Below, in pieces: positions 16,211-23,659 of a stretch of 64,000 bases of DNA. The notes under the pieces are model-generated. The model saw only the letters and a list, made by a program, of their open reading frames with translations, searched no databases and was not told the origin of the DNA. Position numbers and translations under genes: made by a program. Position 1 is the first letter of the stretch, and every line of letters starts with the position of its first letter. This DNA comes from Salana multivorans (GTDB lineage: Bacteria; Actinomycetota; Actinomycetes; Actinomycetales; Beutenbergiaceae). The stretch covers positions 496,001 through 560,000 of the forward strand of contig NZ_RKHQ01000002.1 in assembly GCF_003751805.1 (NCBI RefSeq), read 5' to 3'.

Positions 16211-17461
16211 ATGTCCGAGCTCCGCCCGACCACCGGTCGGTCAGCCGCGCCGCGGCTTCGAGCCATGGACGCGCTGCGCCTGGTCGCCGCGCTCGCCGTC
16301 GTGCTGTTCCACTTCACGGCTCGCGACCACGTGCGCTGGGGGAGCGACCGCCTGCCGCACGACGTCTTCGGGGCGTTCTCCGGGGTGACCGTCTACGGGT
16401 ACGCCGGGGTGCACCTGTTCTTCGTCGTCAGCGGGTTCGTCATCCTCATGTCGGTCTGGGGCCGGAGCGTCCCGCAGTTCCTCGCGTCGCGGGTGAGCCG
16501 GCTCTACCCGGCGTACTGGGTCGCGGTGCTGCTGACCGCGACGCTGCGCTGGTGGTGGCCGACGTTCGGCACCGTCCCAGCAGGGGCCGTCGCCGTCAAC
16601 CTCACGATGACCCAGGACGCCTTCCACGTCGAGCGGGTCGACGGGGTCTACTGGACGCTCTGGGTCGAGCTGCAGTTCTACCTGCTCATGCTCGGCTTCC
16701 TGCTGTGGGGGATCACGGCCCGACGCGTGCTGGCCGTGGCCGCGATCGCGCCGCCGGCCATGGTCGCGCTCTCGTTCCTCGCGCCGAGGGCCGAGGCGGC
16801 GGTCGGGCTGCTCGGCTGGGCGCCCCTGTTCGCCGCCGGGATGGTGCTGTTCGTCATCCACCGGGAGGGCTCGAGCCTCGCGCGGTGGGCCGTCGTCGTC
16901 GGCAACGCGCTGCTGGCGGCGGTCGCGTCCGGGCTGCGGACCGTCGGCGCGATCGACGCCGTGGCGAGCGGCGGGCACGTGGTGCCGGTGGTGCTGGGAG
17001 CCGTGGCGGTCGCGGTCGTCGGGCTCGTCGCCGCGGTTGCGCTGGTGCCGACGCTGCGCGACCTCGACTGGGCGATCCTCACCGCGCTCGGCGCGCTGAC
17101 CTACCCGCTCTACCTCATCCACGAGTACGTCGGGTGGGCGATCATCGAGACCACGCACGAGGCCCTGGGCCGCTGGCTCACGCTCGCCGTCGCCGTCGGG
17201 GGGTGCCTCGGCCTCGCGTGGCTGCTCCACCGGTTCGTCGAGGAGCCCGTGCACCGTCCGATGCGCCGGTGGCTGCAGACCCGGTTCGAGCGGGTCGGCG
17301 AGCTCCTGCGCGCCGCGGTCCGGCGCCCGGGTGCTGTCGCCGCGGACGCTAGAGGTACTAGAGGTACAGGTCGAGCACCCGGTAGAACGTCAGGCGCTCC
17401 GGATCGGCTCCCGTCGCCTCCGCGAGCTCCCGAGCCCGTGCCGGACCGAACGCGGGGTTGA
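16211..17461 (+). CDS. acyltransferase 3 family membrane protein
   Basis: 416 residues with about ten transmembrane helices. The start AMDALRLVAALAVVLFHF carries the family's R-x10-H catalytic pair, followed by HLFFVVSGFVI and a SRLYPAYW motif, all typical of the OafA/acyltransferase 3 family. Members O-acylate surface glycans or antibiotics at the membrane. TACCCT (16199-16204 region) precedes the ATG at 16211 within the leaderless range; GTG 16208 is also in frame. After the last helix and the EEPVHRPMRR end, about 60 Arg/Pro/Gly-rich residues run antisense through the end of the APH-like gene, a 104-bp convergent overlap. Confidence 0.85.
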   Translation: MSELRPTTGRSAAPRLRAMDALRLVAALAVVLFHFTARDHVRWGSDRLPHDVFGAFSGVTVYGYAGVHLFFVVSGFVILMSVWGRSVPQFLASRVSRLYPAYWVAVLLTATLRWWWPTFGTVPAGAVAVNLTMTQDAFHVERVDGVYWTLWVELQFYLLMLGFLLWGITARRVLAVAAIAPPAMVALSFLAPRAEAAVGLLGWAPLFAAGMVLFVIHREGSSLARWAVVVGNALLAAVASGLRTVGAIDAVASGGHVVPVVLGAVAVAVVGLVAAVALVPTLRDLDWAILTALGALTYPLYLIHEYVGWAIIETTHEALGRWLTLAVAVGGCLGLAWLLHRFVEEPVHRPMRRWLQTRFERVGELLRAAVRRPGAVAADARGTRGTGRAPGRTSGAPDRLPSPPRAPEPVPDRTRG

Positions 17462-18089
17462 GTCGAACGTCCGCCATCGATCGGTGCAGCAGCGCGAGGT
17501 CGAGGTGCCGGTCGGCGACGCCGAGGCGTCCGACGTCGAGCACGCCGGTCGGGCGCAGCGTCCCGGGATCGAGGTGGAAGTTCGGTAGGCACAGGTCGCC
17601 GTGGCAGACCGCGAGGTCGGCGGGCTCGGCCGCGCGGACGCGGTCGAGGATCGGGGCGTCGACCACGACCGCCGGCGGTGAACCGGCCGCCCGGGCGAGC
17701 GGGACCGTGACGGCGAGCCGACGGTCGAACGGGCAGTCGGCGGGGGAGAGGGCGTGCAGGGCCGCGAGCAGCTCGACCATCCCGCGCACCGCCCGTGCCG
17801 CGTCGGTGCGCGGGACGGAGCTGCCGGGGACGCCGGGCAGCGCACACGTCACGAGATGACTGACGCGGACGGCGGCGCCCGCCTCGTCGCTCCCGTCGAC
17901 CCAGTCCAGGACGCGGGGCGCGCCGACGGGCGTCGTGGCGAGCCAGGTGAGCCGGTCGTGCTCGGCGGCCAGGGCGGTCCGCTCGACGCCGGTGGCGGAC
18001 TTGACGTAGCTGCGACCGTCGGGGCTGCGGCGCACGACGGCGGCGCTGTGGCCGATGGTGACCCGGTCCCAGTCGTCGAAGGCCGCCAT
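17358..18089 (-). CDS. APH(3')-like aminoglycoside phosphotransferase family protein
   Basis: 243 residues from the ATG at 18089. The catalytic loop CHGDLCLPNFHLD and the metal-binding V-L-D-V-G-R-L-G-V-A-D-R-H-L-D-L-A match the APH(3') kinases closely (HGDxCLPN and DxGRLGVAD), and the TFYRVLDLYL end is also like theirs. These enzymes phosphorylate the 3'-hydroxyl of kanamycin/neomycin-type drugs. A chromosomal copy in soil actinomycetes may act on another substrate. Resistance is therefore possible but unproven. TACCGT (18103 to 18098) ends 8 nt before the ATG. No mobile element is adjacent. The 3' end overlaps the acyltransferase gene. Confidence 0.85.
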   Translation of the reverse strand: MAAFDDWDRVTIGHSAAVVRRSPDGRSYVKSATGVERTALAAEHDRLTWLATTPVGAPRVLDWVDGSDEAGAAVRVSHLVTCALPGVPGSSVPRTDAARAVRGMVELLAALHALSPADCPFDRRLAVTVPLARAAGSPPAVVVDAPILDRVRAAEPADLAVCHGDLCLPNFHLDPGTLRPTGVLDVGRLGVADRHLDLALLHRSMADVRLNPAFGPARARELAEATGADPERLTFYRVLDLYL

Positions 18090-18130
18090 GGGGCACAACG
18101 GTAGCCGGGGGGCGTGGCTAGGGTCGGGGG

Positions 18131-18811
18131 ATGCCGCTCACGATCCACGCCGCAGGCGTCCTCCTCGACATGGACGGGACGCTCGTGGACTCCACGGCCG
18201 TCGTCGAGCGGCTCTGGGTCGAGTGGGCGCGGGCGCACGCGCTGGAGCCGGCCGCCGTGCTCGGCGTCGTCCACGGCCGGCAGAGCCACGCGAGCATGGC
18301 GCTCCTGCTGCCCGAGCGGCCGCACGAGGCGAACCTGGCGGACGCGGCGCGGATGCTCGAGCAGGAGGTGGTCCAGCTCGACGGGGTGGTCGAGGTGCCC
18401 GGCGCCGCGGCCTTCGTCGCGTCCCTCGCGGGCACGCCGCACGTGCTGGTCACTTCCGCGTCGCGCGCGCTCGCGCACGCGCGGATGCGCGCGGCGGGCG
18501 TCGCGGTGCCGGAGGCGGCGGTCACGGCGGAGATGGTGCGGGCGAGCAAGCCCGACCCCGAGGGGTTCCGTCGGGGTGCCGAGATGCTCGGGGTGGAGCC
18601 GGGGGAGTGCGTCGCCTTCGAGGACTCCGAGGCCGGGATCGCGGCGGCGCGGGCGGCGGGGATGCGGGTCGTCGGGGTCGCCGTCCCGGTTGGTTCCGCG
18701 GCGGCGCGGGCAGTCGACTGGATCGTGCCCGACCTGCGGGAGGTCCGCGTCGTGATGAGCGGGGACGGCGGGGGAGTGACGATCGAGCTGCCCGACCGCG
18801 CGCCGGACTGA
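18131..18811 (+). CDS. HAD superfamily phosphatase (beta-phosphoglucomutase/sugar-phosphatase-like)
   Basis: 226 residues of HAD-IA type. Motif I is LLDMDGTLVDS (nucleophile and acid Asp), motif II is VTSASRAL, motif III is ASKPDPEGF (Lys), and motif IV is VAFEDSEAGIAAARAAGM. The small helical cap (GVVHGRQSHASM) resembles bacterial sugar-phosphate phosphatases such as YfbT. The substrate is uncertain. TAGGGT at 18119-18124 ends 6 nt before the ATG, so a leaderless mRNA is likely. It is divergent from the APH-like gene. Confidence 0.9.
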   Translation: MPLTIHAAGVLLDMDGTLVDSTAVVERLWVEWARAHALEPAAVLGVVHGRQSHASMALLLPERPHEANLADAARMLEQEVVQLDGVVEVPGAAAFVASLAGTPHVLVTSASRALAHARMRAAGVAVPEAAVTAEMVRASKPDPEGFRRGAEMLGVEPGECVAFEDSEAGIAAARAAGMRVVGVAVPVGSAAARAVDWIVPDLREVRVVMSGDGGGVTIELPDRAPD

Positions 18812-18825
18812 GGGTCAAGAAATGG

Positions 18826-19263
18826 TCAAGACTCGCGGGGGAGTCGGTCGTCGTCGGCGGGTGCGTTGTCGGCCAGCCACTGCCGGGCGACCCGCGCGGG
18901 CGCCCGCGTCAGCCACGCCTCGACGACCAGCTCGCGAAGATCGTCGGGGGAGACGCGGTCCAGGCGGCACAGGACGGCCGGGTAGCCGTCGAAGTGCGGG
19001 ATGGTGAACACCGTGTCCGGTAGCTCGGCGAGCAGCGCGTCCTTCGTCTCCAGCGAGTCGGTGCGGACGCCGAGGACGACACCGTCCGGCCAGGAGCTGC
19101 CGAGGCTCGCCAGGGTCGCGAGGTCGGTCTTGCTCGGGCCGCGCTCCCAGACGAAGCCGCCGCTGGTGGTGCGCCACACCGCGCCGCCGCGGTGGCCGTC
19201 GACGGTCTCGGTCACCCCGGGCAGCCCCATCGCGATCGCGCGCACGTCGTCGAGGGTTGCCAT
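18826..19263 (-). CDS. MmcQ/YjbR family DNA-binding protein
   Basis: 145 residues with the compact alpha/beta MmcQ/YjbR (CyaY-like) fold. LPGVTETVDGHRGGAVWRT near the N-terminus and the C-terminal LVVEAWLTRAPARVARQWL helix are characteristic (LPGV-E, G-A-W, and the VEAW end). The family is described as DNA-binding on structural grounds only; its cellular role is unknown. CACAAT on the minus strand (19275 to 19270) ends 6 nt before the ATG. It is convergent with the HAD gene, 14 bp apart. Confidence 0.82.
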   Translation of the reverse strand: MATLDDVRAIAMGLPGVTETVDGHRGGAVWRTTSGGFVWERGPSKTDLATLASLGSSWPDGVVLGVRTDSLETKDALLAELPDTVFTIPHFDGYPAVLCRLDRVSPDDLRELVVEAWLTRAPARVARQWLADNAPADDDRLPRES

Positions 19264-19325
19264 CCCAGGATTGTGCTCTCGACAGGGGTCGTCGCGCTAG
19301 GAGCAGGCCGGCCGTCGTTGGTGAG

Positions 19326-19718
19326 CTACGGCAGCACGGTGTACCCCATCTGCCGTGCCTTCGAGGCGAGGCGCTCGTCGAACGTCAGAATCGGGTTGGC
19401 GTCCGAGACCGGTCCGGCGCTGAGGATGACGAGACAGTCGGGGATGGGGAGTCCAGCGGACGACCTCATCAGCGCGACGTCGAGGGGCGACGCGACCCGA
19501 TCGAGCGGTGAGACCCCCAGCTCCTGGATGGCGGCCCAGACCTGCTGTGCCGCCGCGCGGCCGAGCTGAGCGGGGCCTGCCAGGACCTCGGCGATCGTGA
19601 CCTCGTGCATGCCGAGAGGTTTGCCCAGGCGGGATCCGAGGAGTGCGACGGCTTGTTCGTGGTTCGCGTTCGCGCCGTCGAGGAATCCGATGACGACGTT
19701 CGCGTCGAGAACGTTCAC
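19326..19718 (-). CDS. type II toxin, PIN domain (VapC/FitB family)
   Basis: 130 residues. PIN-domain acids are in place: N-V-L-D-A-N-V-V-I-G-F at the start (first Asp), E in VTIAEVLAGP, and D in IPDCLVILSA and FDERLASKA. These coordinate magnesium for RNA cleavage. The GTG at 19718 forms a GTGA overlap with the antitoxin stop; another in-frame GTG at 19727 gives three extra residues. The order antitoxin then toxin, coupled and transcribed leftward, is standard. It lies at the left edge of a small accessory island. Confidence 0.88.
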   Translation of the reverse strand: MNVLDANVVIGFLDGANANHEQAVALLGSRLGKPLGMHEVTIAEVLAGPAQLGRAAAQQVWAAIQELGVSPLDRVASPLDVALMRSSAGLPIPDCLVILSAGPVSDANPILTFDERLASKARQMGYTVLP

Positions 19719-19933
19719 TCCGCCCACTCGGCATCGAGGTCATCGAGGACGTTCGGTGGGAACATGCCGGTGGCCGAGCCGGCGAGGTCCTCGAGCGGTG
19801 TGGGAGCGGTCCGAACGGCGTCGTGCAGAAGTCGTCGGAGGTACTCGGACTGCGAGATGCCGAGGCGCGCCGCGCCGGCGGCGATACGGGCAGCGTCCCC
19901 GTCGGGGACGGCTCGGACGAGGATGTCGACCAT
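19715..19933 (-). CDS. antitoxin, ribbon-helix-helix (FitA/VapB-like)
   Basis: 72 residues. M-V-D-I-L-V-R-A-V is the DNA-binding beta strand, A-A-R-L-G-I-S-Q-S-E-Y-L-R-R-L-L is the helix pair, and the C-terminal half (PLEDLAGSATGMFPP) is the likely toxin-wrapping tail. It should neutralise the downstream PIN toxin and repress the pair's promoter. TATCAT on the minus strand (19945 to 19940) ends 6 nt before the ATG and is one arm of an AT-rich inverted repeat. This is good evidence for the start and for autoregulation. Confidence 0.87.
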   Translation of the reverse strand: MVDILVRAVPDGDAARIAAGAARLGISQSEYLRRLLHDAVRTAPTPLEDLAGSATGMFPPNVLDDLDAEWAE

Positions 19934-19939
19934 CCCAGA

Positions 19940-19962
19940 ATGATAGCATGGTGCGATATCAT
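19940..19962. promoter_or_regulatory. toxin-antitoxin operator/promoter
   Basis: ATGATA (19940-19945), an 11-bp spacer and TATCAT (19957-19962) form an inverted repeat, with GCA/TGC adding inner symmetry. One arm read leftward is the -10 TATCAT of the antitoxin gene, 6 nt from its ATG. Repressor binding here would cover the -10 box. Confidence 0.65.
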
Positions 19963-20054
19963 CCGCTAGGGCTGCGGTCACTGTCGGCTGGGCCGCCGGA
20001 GCGAGGGCGTCCCGTCTCGACGTCTCGACCAGATCGTGCCGGCGCTCACCGCGC

Positions 20055-20294
20055 ATTGAGGACGGTGGTGTGCTCACCGCGTTCCGCGGCCTCGACGGCG
20101 TCGCGTCCTTCGGTGCCGACAGCGCCGGGCTCACCTCGGGGAACGTTGCGACGCCGCTGGCCGACGGCGCGCTGATCGTCGACCGCGCCGGCGTCAACCT
20201 GGACAACCAGCCGATCGCTCCCGACCACGTCGTCGGGACGCTGTACGCGGACCGCGACGCCCGCGAGTGGCTGGCGACGCAGGGGTGTGGCTAG
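20055..20294 (+). pseudogene. C-terminal remnant of a peptidase S41 (tail-specific protease family)
   Basis: The frame from about 20055 to the TAG at 20292-20294 reads like the end of an S41 serine protease: D-G-G-V-L-T-A-F-R-G, F-G-A-D-S-A-G-L-T-S-G-N-V, L-A-D-G-A-L-I and a P-I-A-P-D-H-V-V tail before the last helix. The nucleophile domain and the whole N-terminal half are missing, and upstream the same frame soon hits a stop at 19944. It is therefore a 5'-truncated relic. A GTG at 20070 could start a 74-residue peptide, but it would not be catalytic. The family call rests on pattern recognition only. Confidence 0.5.
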
Positions 20295-20427
20295 CCGTCC
20301 CGCGCGTCGTCCTCGGGGGAGCACGCGATGCTGCTCGCTGTCGTCCTCTTCGTTCTACTGGAGACGCTGCATATCGAGGTTGGTCGTACTGCCGAGCCAA
20401 AGGGTGCGCCCGGTACCTGGGAGGGCT

Positions 20428-20949
20428 CTACGCGCCATCTGGTCGCCAGGTCTGGCGAGGGTGGTGGCCGGTGCGTCGCAGCCAGTGGTCGGTGTAGAGG
20501 ATCCGGTGTGGCGTGATGACCGTCAGCGGATCCATCGGTGGCTCGTCGAGTGGCCGACCGCGCTCCGCGTGGTCGGATTGCCACCGGAAGGCCTCCCAGT
20601 ACCGGTCGGCCTCTGGATCGACTCGCTCAAGAGTTCTGGCTGTGCCGAAGATCTGGGCGCCGCGGCTGCTTGCTTGGCCGACCAGCGGTGCGACGATTCC
20701 GGCTGAGACCCTGGGGTCGCGCCTGAGGTTGCGGGACTTCACCGAGGCGTTCCAGCTCGTGTAGAAGATCTCAAACCCGAGGCTGTAGTAGCGCACGGGC
20801 GTGGCGGCAGGGCTGCCGTCGGCGTTGACGGTTGCCAGGACCGCCACGTTGTTGGTGGACAGCAGGTTCAGGATGCGCTCCTCCAGCACTGCGCGCTCAA
20901 GGACACCATGCGGCGTCGGTCCTGCGAGCCAGGGATTCGTCAGAGGCAT
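20428..20949 (-). CDS. pyridoxamine 5'-phosphate oxidase-like (PPOX/split-barrel) flavoprotein
   Basis: 173 residues with the split-barrel flavin-binding fold. NNVAVLATVNADGSPAATPVRYY is the usual first beta-hairpin (read as VAVLATVNADGSP then ATPV), followed by SVKSRNLRRDPRVSAGI and a C-terminal basic segment. Members bind FMN or F420 and reduce or oxidise varied small molecules; this one is not assignable further. It lies inside the accessory island between two broken genes. A CACCCT hexamer 6 nt before the ATG is a weak match to the leaderless pattern. Confidence 0.82.
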   Translation of the reverse strand: MPLTNPWLAGPTPHGVLERAVLEERILNLLSTNNVAVLATVNADGSPAATPVRYYSLGFEIFYTSWNASVKSRNLRRDPRVSAGIVAPLVGQASSRGAQIFGTARTLERVDPEADRYWEAFRWQSDHAERGRPLDEPPMDPLTVITPHRILYTDHWLRRTGHHPRQTWRPDGA

Positions 20950-21027
20950 GAGTTCAGGGTGCCACGCGCTCGGGCGCAGCCGGCTACTCGCGGCGGCTGC
21001 CAGCGAGCCAGTTTCTCCTCGGAGGCA

Positions 21028-21375
21028 TTAGGGCCCGGGTACGCGTCGGCCGGCGTAGCGGGCCCAGGGTTCGGCGGCGGCGGCTGCGTGGTTGTGGGCG
21101 GTGACGGCGTGGTACCCGAGCGCATCTGCCACGAGGGAGGGCGGGCATTCCACGACGAGTTCGCCGAGCGCGCGGTGGCGCCCGCCGAGGAGGTTGGTCC
21201 CAAGATCGCGCAGCCGGTCCATGACGGTGTTCGGGTGGAGATGTTGGCCAGCGCGCGTACTTGGGAACAGCCACGGGCTGTCGGGCCCGGCGCCAGTGCG
21301 CAAGTTGGGGCGGTTGGCGGCGTGGGAGCGCACGAGTTCAGCGAACGGTTCAGGAACGTCGAGAGAAGAGTTCGA
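21028..21375 (-). pseudogene. truncated tyrosine-recombinase/integrase, C-terminal fragment
   Basis: The open stretch reads D-V-P-E-P-F-A-E-L-V-R-S-H, P-W-L-F-P-S-T-R-A-G-Q-H-L-H-P-N-T and L-V-A-D-A-L-G-Y. This is the C-terminal region of actinobacterial site-specific integrases (the WLFPGRRAGQ...HP block and the ADLLG block). An in-frame TAA at 21376-21378 cuts it off from any N-terminal and core domain, and no R-H-R-Y catalytic set is visible. A GTG at 21333 could make 101 residues but not a working recombinase. It is evidence for past mobile DNA here. Confidence 0.65.
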
Positions 21376-21500
21376 TTAGGTCGGCTCGGATCACGCCCGG
21401 ACGGGGCGTCGCCGTAGGCCAGACAGGGGTTCCGGAGCGCAGTCGTCCGATCCCAAGGGGAGGGTGCGGCTGTTGCATCTGCTGCGATACGCAGGGGTTG

Positions 21501-21520
21501 TAATGACATAATGTCCATTA
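21501..21520. promoter_or_regulatory. AT-rich inverted repeat upstream of MFS gene
   Basis: TAATGACATAATGTCCATTA has arms TAATG-ACAT and ATGT-C-CATTA around a central A, symmetric apart from one extra C. It contains CATAAT. It stands out in GC-rich DNA and lies 70 bp before the proposed MFS start, as an operator or transfer-scar candidate. Confidence 0.4.
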
Positions 21521-21589
21521 TCGGCGTGAGGGGTGTGCGGCTGGGACCAGCCGTCCGGCGCCCACGGCGTGCCCACTACGCTCGACAGC

Positions 21590-22882
21590 GTGAGCGGCGA
21601 GAGACCCCCGGGTGCGGCCACCGCCACGACGCCGCCACGCGAGATCCTTCGCCATCCGGCGTTCGCCTACTTCTGGGGCGCGACGACGATCCGCGCCTTC
21701 GGCGGTGCGATCGCCGGGGTCGCGTTCCAGGTGCTCGTCGTCACGGTCGTCAACGCGACCCCGATGCAGATCAGCGTCTTGAGCGCGCTCGGTGTCGTGC
21801 CGTACCTCTTCCTCGGCCTGATCGTCGGCGCGCTGATGGATCGCTGGCGGCGCCAGCGCACCCTCGTGCTCACCACCATCGGGCGCGCGCTGACCCTCGC
21901 CGCGATCCCGGTGCTGCTGCTCCTGGACGCACTCGACTTCCGGTCCCTGGCCGCCGTCGTCCTCGTGCTCGGCGTGCTCACGCTGTTCGGCGACTCCGCG
22001 TCGCAGCCGCTGCTGCCACGCATCGTTCCGCAGCGGTCGCTCGTGATGGCCAACGCACGGCTCGGTCAGAGCCAGACCGTGGCGGAGACGACGGGGCCGG
22101 CGCTGGGAGGCGCACTGTTCACCCTCGTCGGGGCGCCGACCCTCTTCGCGTTCGACGCGGTCATCAACCTGATCGCCGCCGGTCTGCAGGCGCGGATCAG
22201 GGTCGACGAGCCGAAGCCGAGACCGCGCCCGGCGGGACGGCACGTCGGGCACGACATCGCCGATGGCATCCGCTACACCTACCGGCATCCGACCCTGCGC
22301 CCCCTCGCGCTCTCGGTGCACGTCTGGTTCCTCGGCAACAGCATCGTCACGACCGTCTTCGCCGTCTTCGTCCTGCGTCAGCTGGCCCTTCCGACGTGGG
22401 CGTACGGCGTCGCGCTCGCGATCGGGGGCGCCGGCGGCTTCGTCGGAGCGATGATCGCGCCCCGCGTCGGCTCCGGGCTCGGCGCGGGCAGGGCGATCCT
22501 GCTGGGTCGCGTCCTGGTCGCCGTGCCGTGGCTCGTGCTCGCTCTCGCTCCGCTCACCGCCGACAGCGGCGTCGCCGCCATCCTCGGAGTCGTCGCGACC
22601 GCGCAGTTCCTCTACTGCCTGGCCATGGGCATCGAAGACACCAACGACATCTCCTATCGCCAGTCGGTCGCGCCGGACGCCATCCAGGGACGAATGAACT
22701 CGACGATCCGCACCGTGAACCGCGTCGTGTTCCTGTTCGGCGCTCTCCTGGCCGGTCCGCTCATGACGCTCCTCGGCTTCCAGCTCACGATCGGCATCGG
22801 CGCGGGCGTCTTCGTCGTGGCCGCGCTGGTGATCGCGCTCTCGCCGCTTCGCGACGCCCGGCACGAGGGCGCACCCGACTGA
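21590..22882 (+). CDS. MFS transporter (DHA3/MefA-like exporter)
   Basis: 430 residues with about twelve transmembrane helices. The loop between helices 2 and 3, GALMDRWRRQRTLVLTT, is the major facilitator signature (G-x3-D-R-x2-R-R). The overall arrangement, with GDSASQPLLPRIVPQ and ARLGQSQTVAETTGPALGG, fits the DHA3 drug-export group that includes macrolide exporters. The substrate is unknown. Upstream in-frame starts exist (21533), but TACGCT at 21577-21582 ends 7 nt before the GTG at 21590, matching the leaderless rule. It lies at the right edge of the accessory island. Confidence 0.87.
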   Translation: MSGERPPGAATATTPPREILRHPAFAYFWGATTIRAFGGAIAGVAFQVLVVTVVNATPMQISVLSALGVVPYLFLGLIVGALMDRWRRQRTLVLTTIGRALTLAAIPVLLLLDALDFRSLAAVVLVLGVLTLFGDSASQPLLPRIVPQRSLVMANARLGQSQTVAETTGPALGGALFTLVGAPTLFAFDAVINLIAAGLQARIRVDEPKPRPRPAGRHVGHDIADGIRYTYRHPTLRPLALSVHVWFLGNSIVTTVFAVFVLRQLALPTWAYGVALAIGGAGGFVGAMIAPRVGSGLGAGRAILLGRVLVAVPWLVLALAPLTADSGVAAILGVVATAQFLYCLAMGIEDTNDISYRQSVAPDAIQGRMNSTIRTVNRVVFLFGALLAGPLMTLLGFQLTIGIGAGVFVVAALVIALSPLRDARHEGAPD

Positions 22883-22950
22883 TCGGGCACGCCCCTCCCC
22901 CGGCGTCCGTCCGGTCCCGACCGGCGTCGAGACCTCGGTAGCCTGGCGGG

Positions 22951-23439
22951 ATGCCGCGCGAGACGTCCGCACCGACGACCCCAGCCCCCGAGAAGGGCGC
23001 CGTCGTGCGCGGGATGCGCGCGGCCCTGCCGGCCATCGCCGCCACGGCGGTGCTGCTGGTCCTGGACACCGCCGTTCGCGGCCTCGCCGGCAGCGCGCCG
23101 AGCGTGGCGGCGGCGCTGCTCTCGGGACCCGCCACCGTCCTGCTCGTGTTCCTGCTGCCGGCAGCGCTCGTCGCGCTGGCCGTCGTCGCCTTCCTCGCGA
23201 CGATGCAGGGCAGGGCGCCCACGGTTCGGACCGCATCGCTCCTCGTCGGCCTCTCGACGCTCGCGTGGATCGGGACCGCCAACCGGACGCTCGTCGGGCT
23301 CCTCTACGCCGCCGTCATCGCGATCGGCGGCGCGCTGATCGGCTGGATCATGAGCCAGCCCTGGCCGCGGACGCGGCGCATCGTCGCCTCGCTCGGGATC
23401 GCCGCCGGCGCGCTCGTGGTCCTCGGCTTCGGCTCGTAG
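22951..23439 (+). CDS. hypothetical membrane protein, 162 aa
   Basis: Not recognised. About 25 soluble residues precede four predicted transmembrane helices, a short Arg/Thr loop (QPWPRTRRI) and a final helix ending LGFGS. TAGCCT at 22939-22944 ends 6 nt before the ATG, so expression from its own leaderless promoter is likely. There is no cysteine motif or enzyme signature. The downstream gene, phosphofructokinase, has its own promoter signal 210 bp away. Confidence 0.72.
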   Translation: MPRETSAPTTPAPEKGAVVRGMRAALPAIAATAVLLVLDTAVRGLAGSAPSVAAALLSGPATVLLVFLLPAALVALAVVAFLATMQGRAPTVRTASLLVGLSTLAWIGTANRTLVGLLYAAVIAIGGALIGWIMSQPWPRTRRIVASLGIAAGALVVLGFGS

Positions 23440-23659
23440 CCGGCCCGGCCCGCCGCTCCCCCGCGGTGTCCACCCCGGCACCGGATGACGACGAGAACCC
23501 GGTCCGCCACGGGACACGGCGGTGACGGTGTCCACCGCGGGACCGCCCGGTGTCGCGGAGCCGAACCAGCGGTGGCCATCGACCCGGCACACCGCCGCGA
23601 CGCTCGCGGGAGACCTTGGTCGTACCGACGACCCCGCGGCATTCGGCAGGATGGTGCCC

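Noticed and set aside
20291-20584. Small open frames on both strands around the start-proximal side of the PPOX gene
   Set aside because: They overlap the PPOX gene antisense or lack starts, codon bias and motifs.
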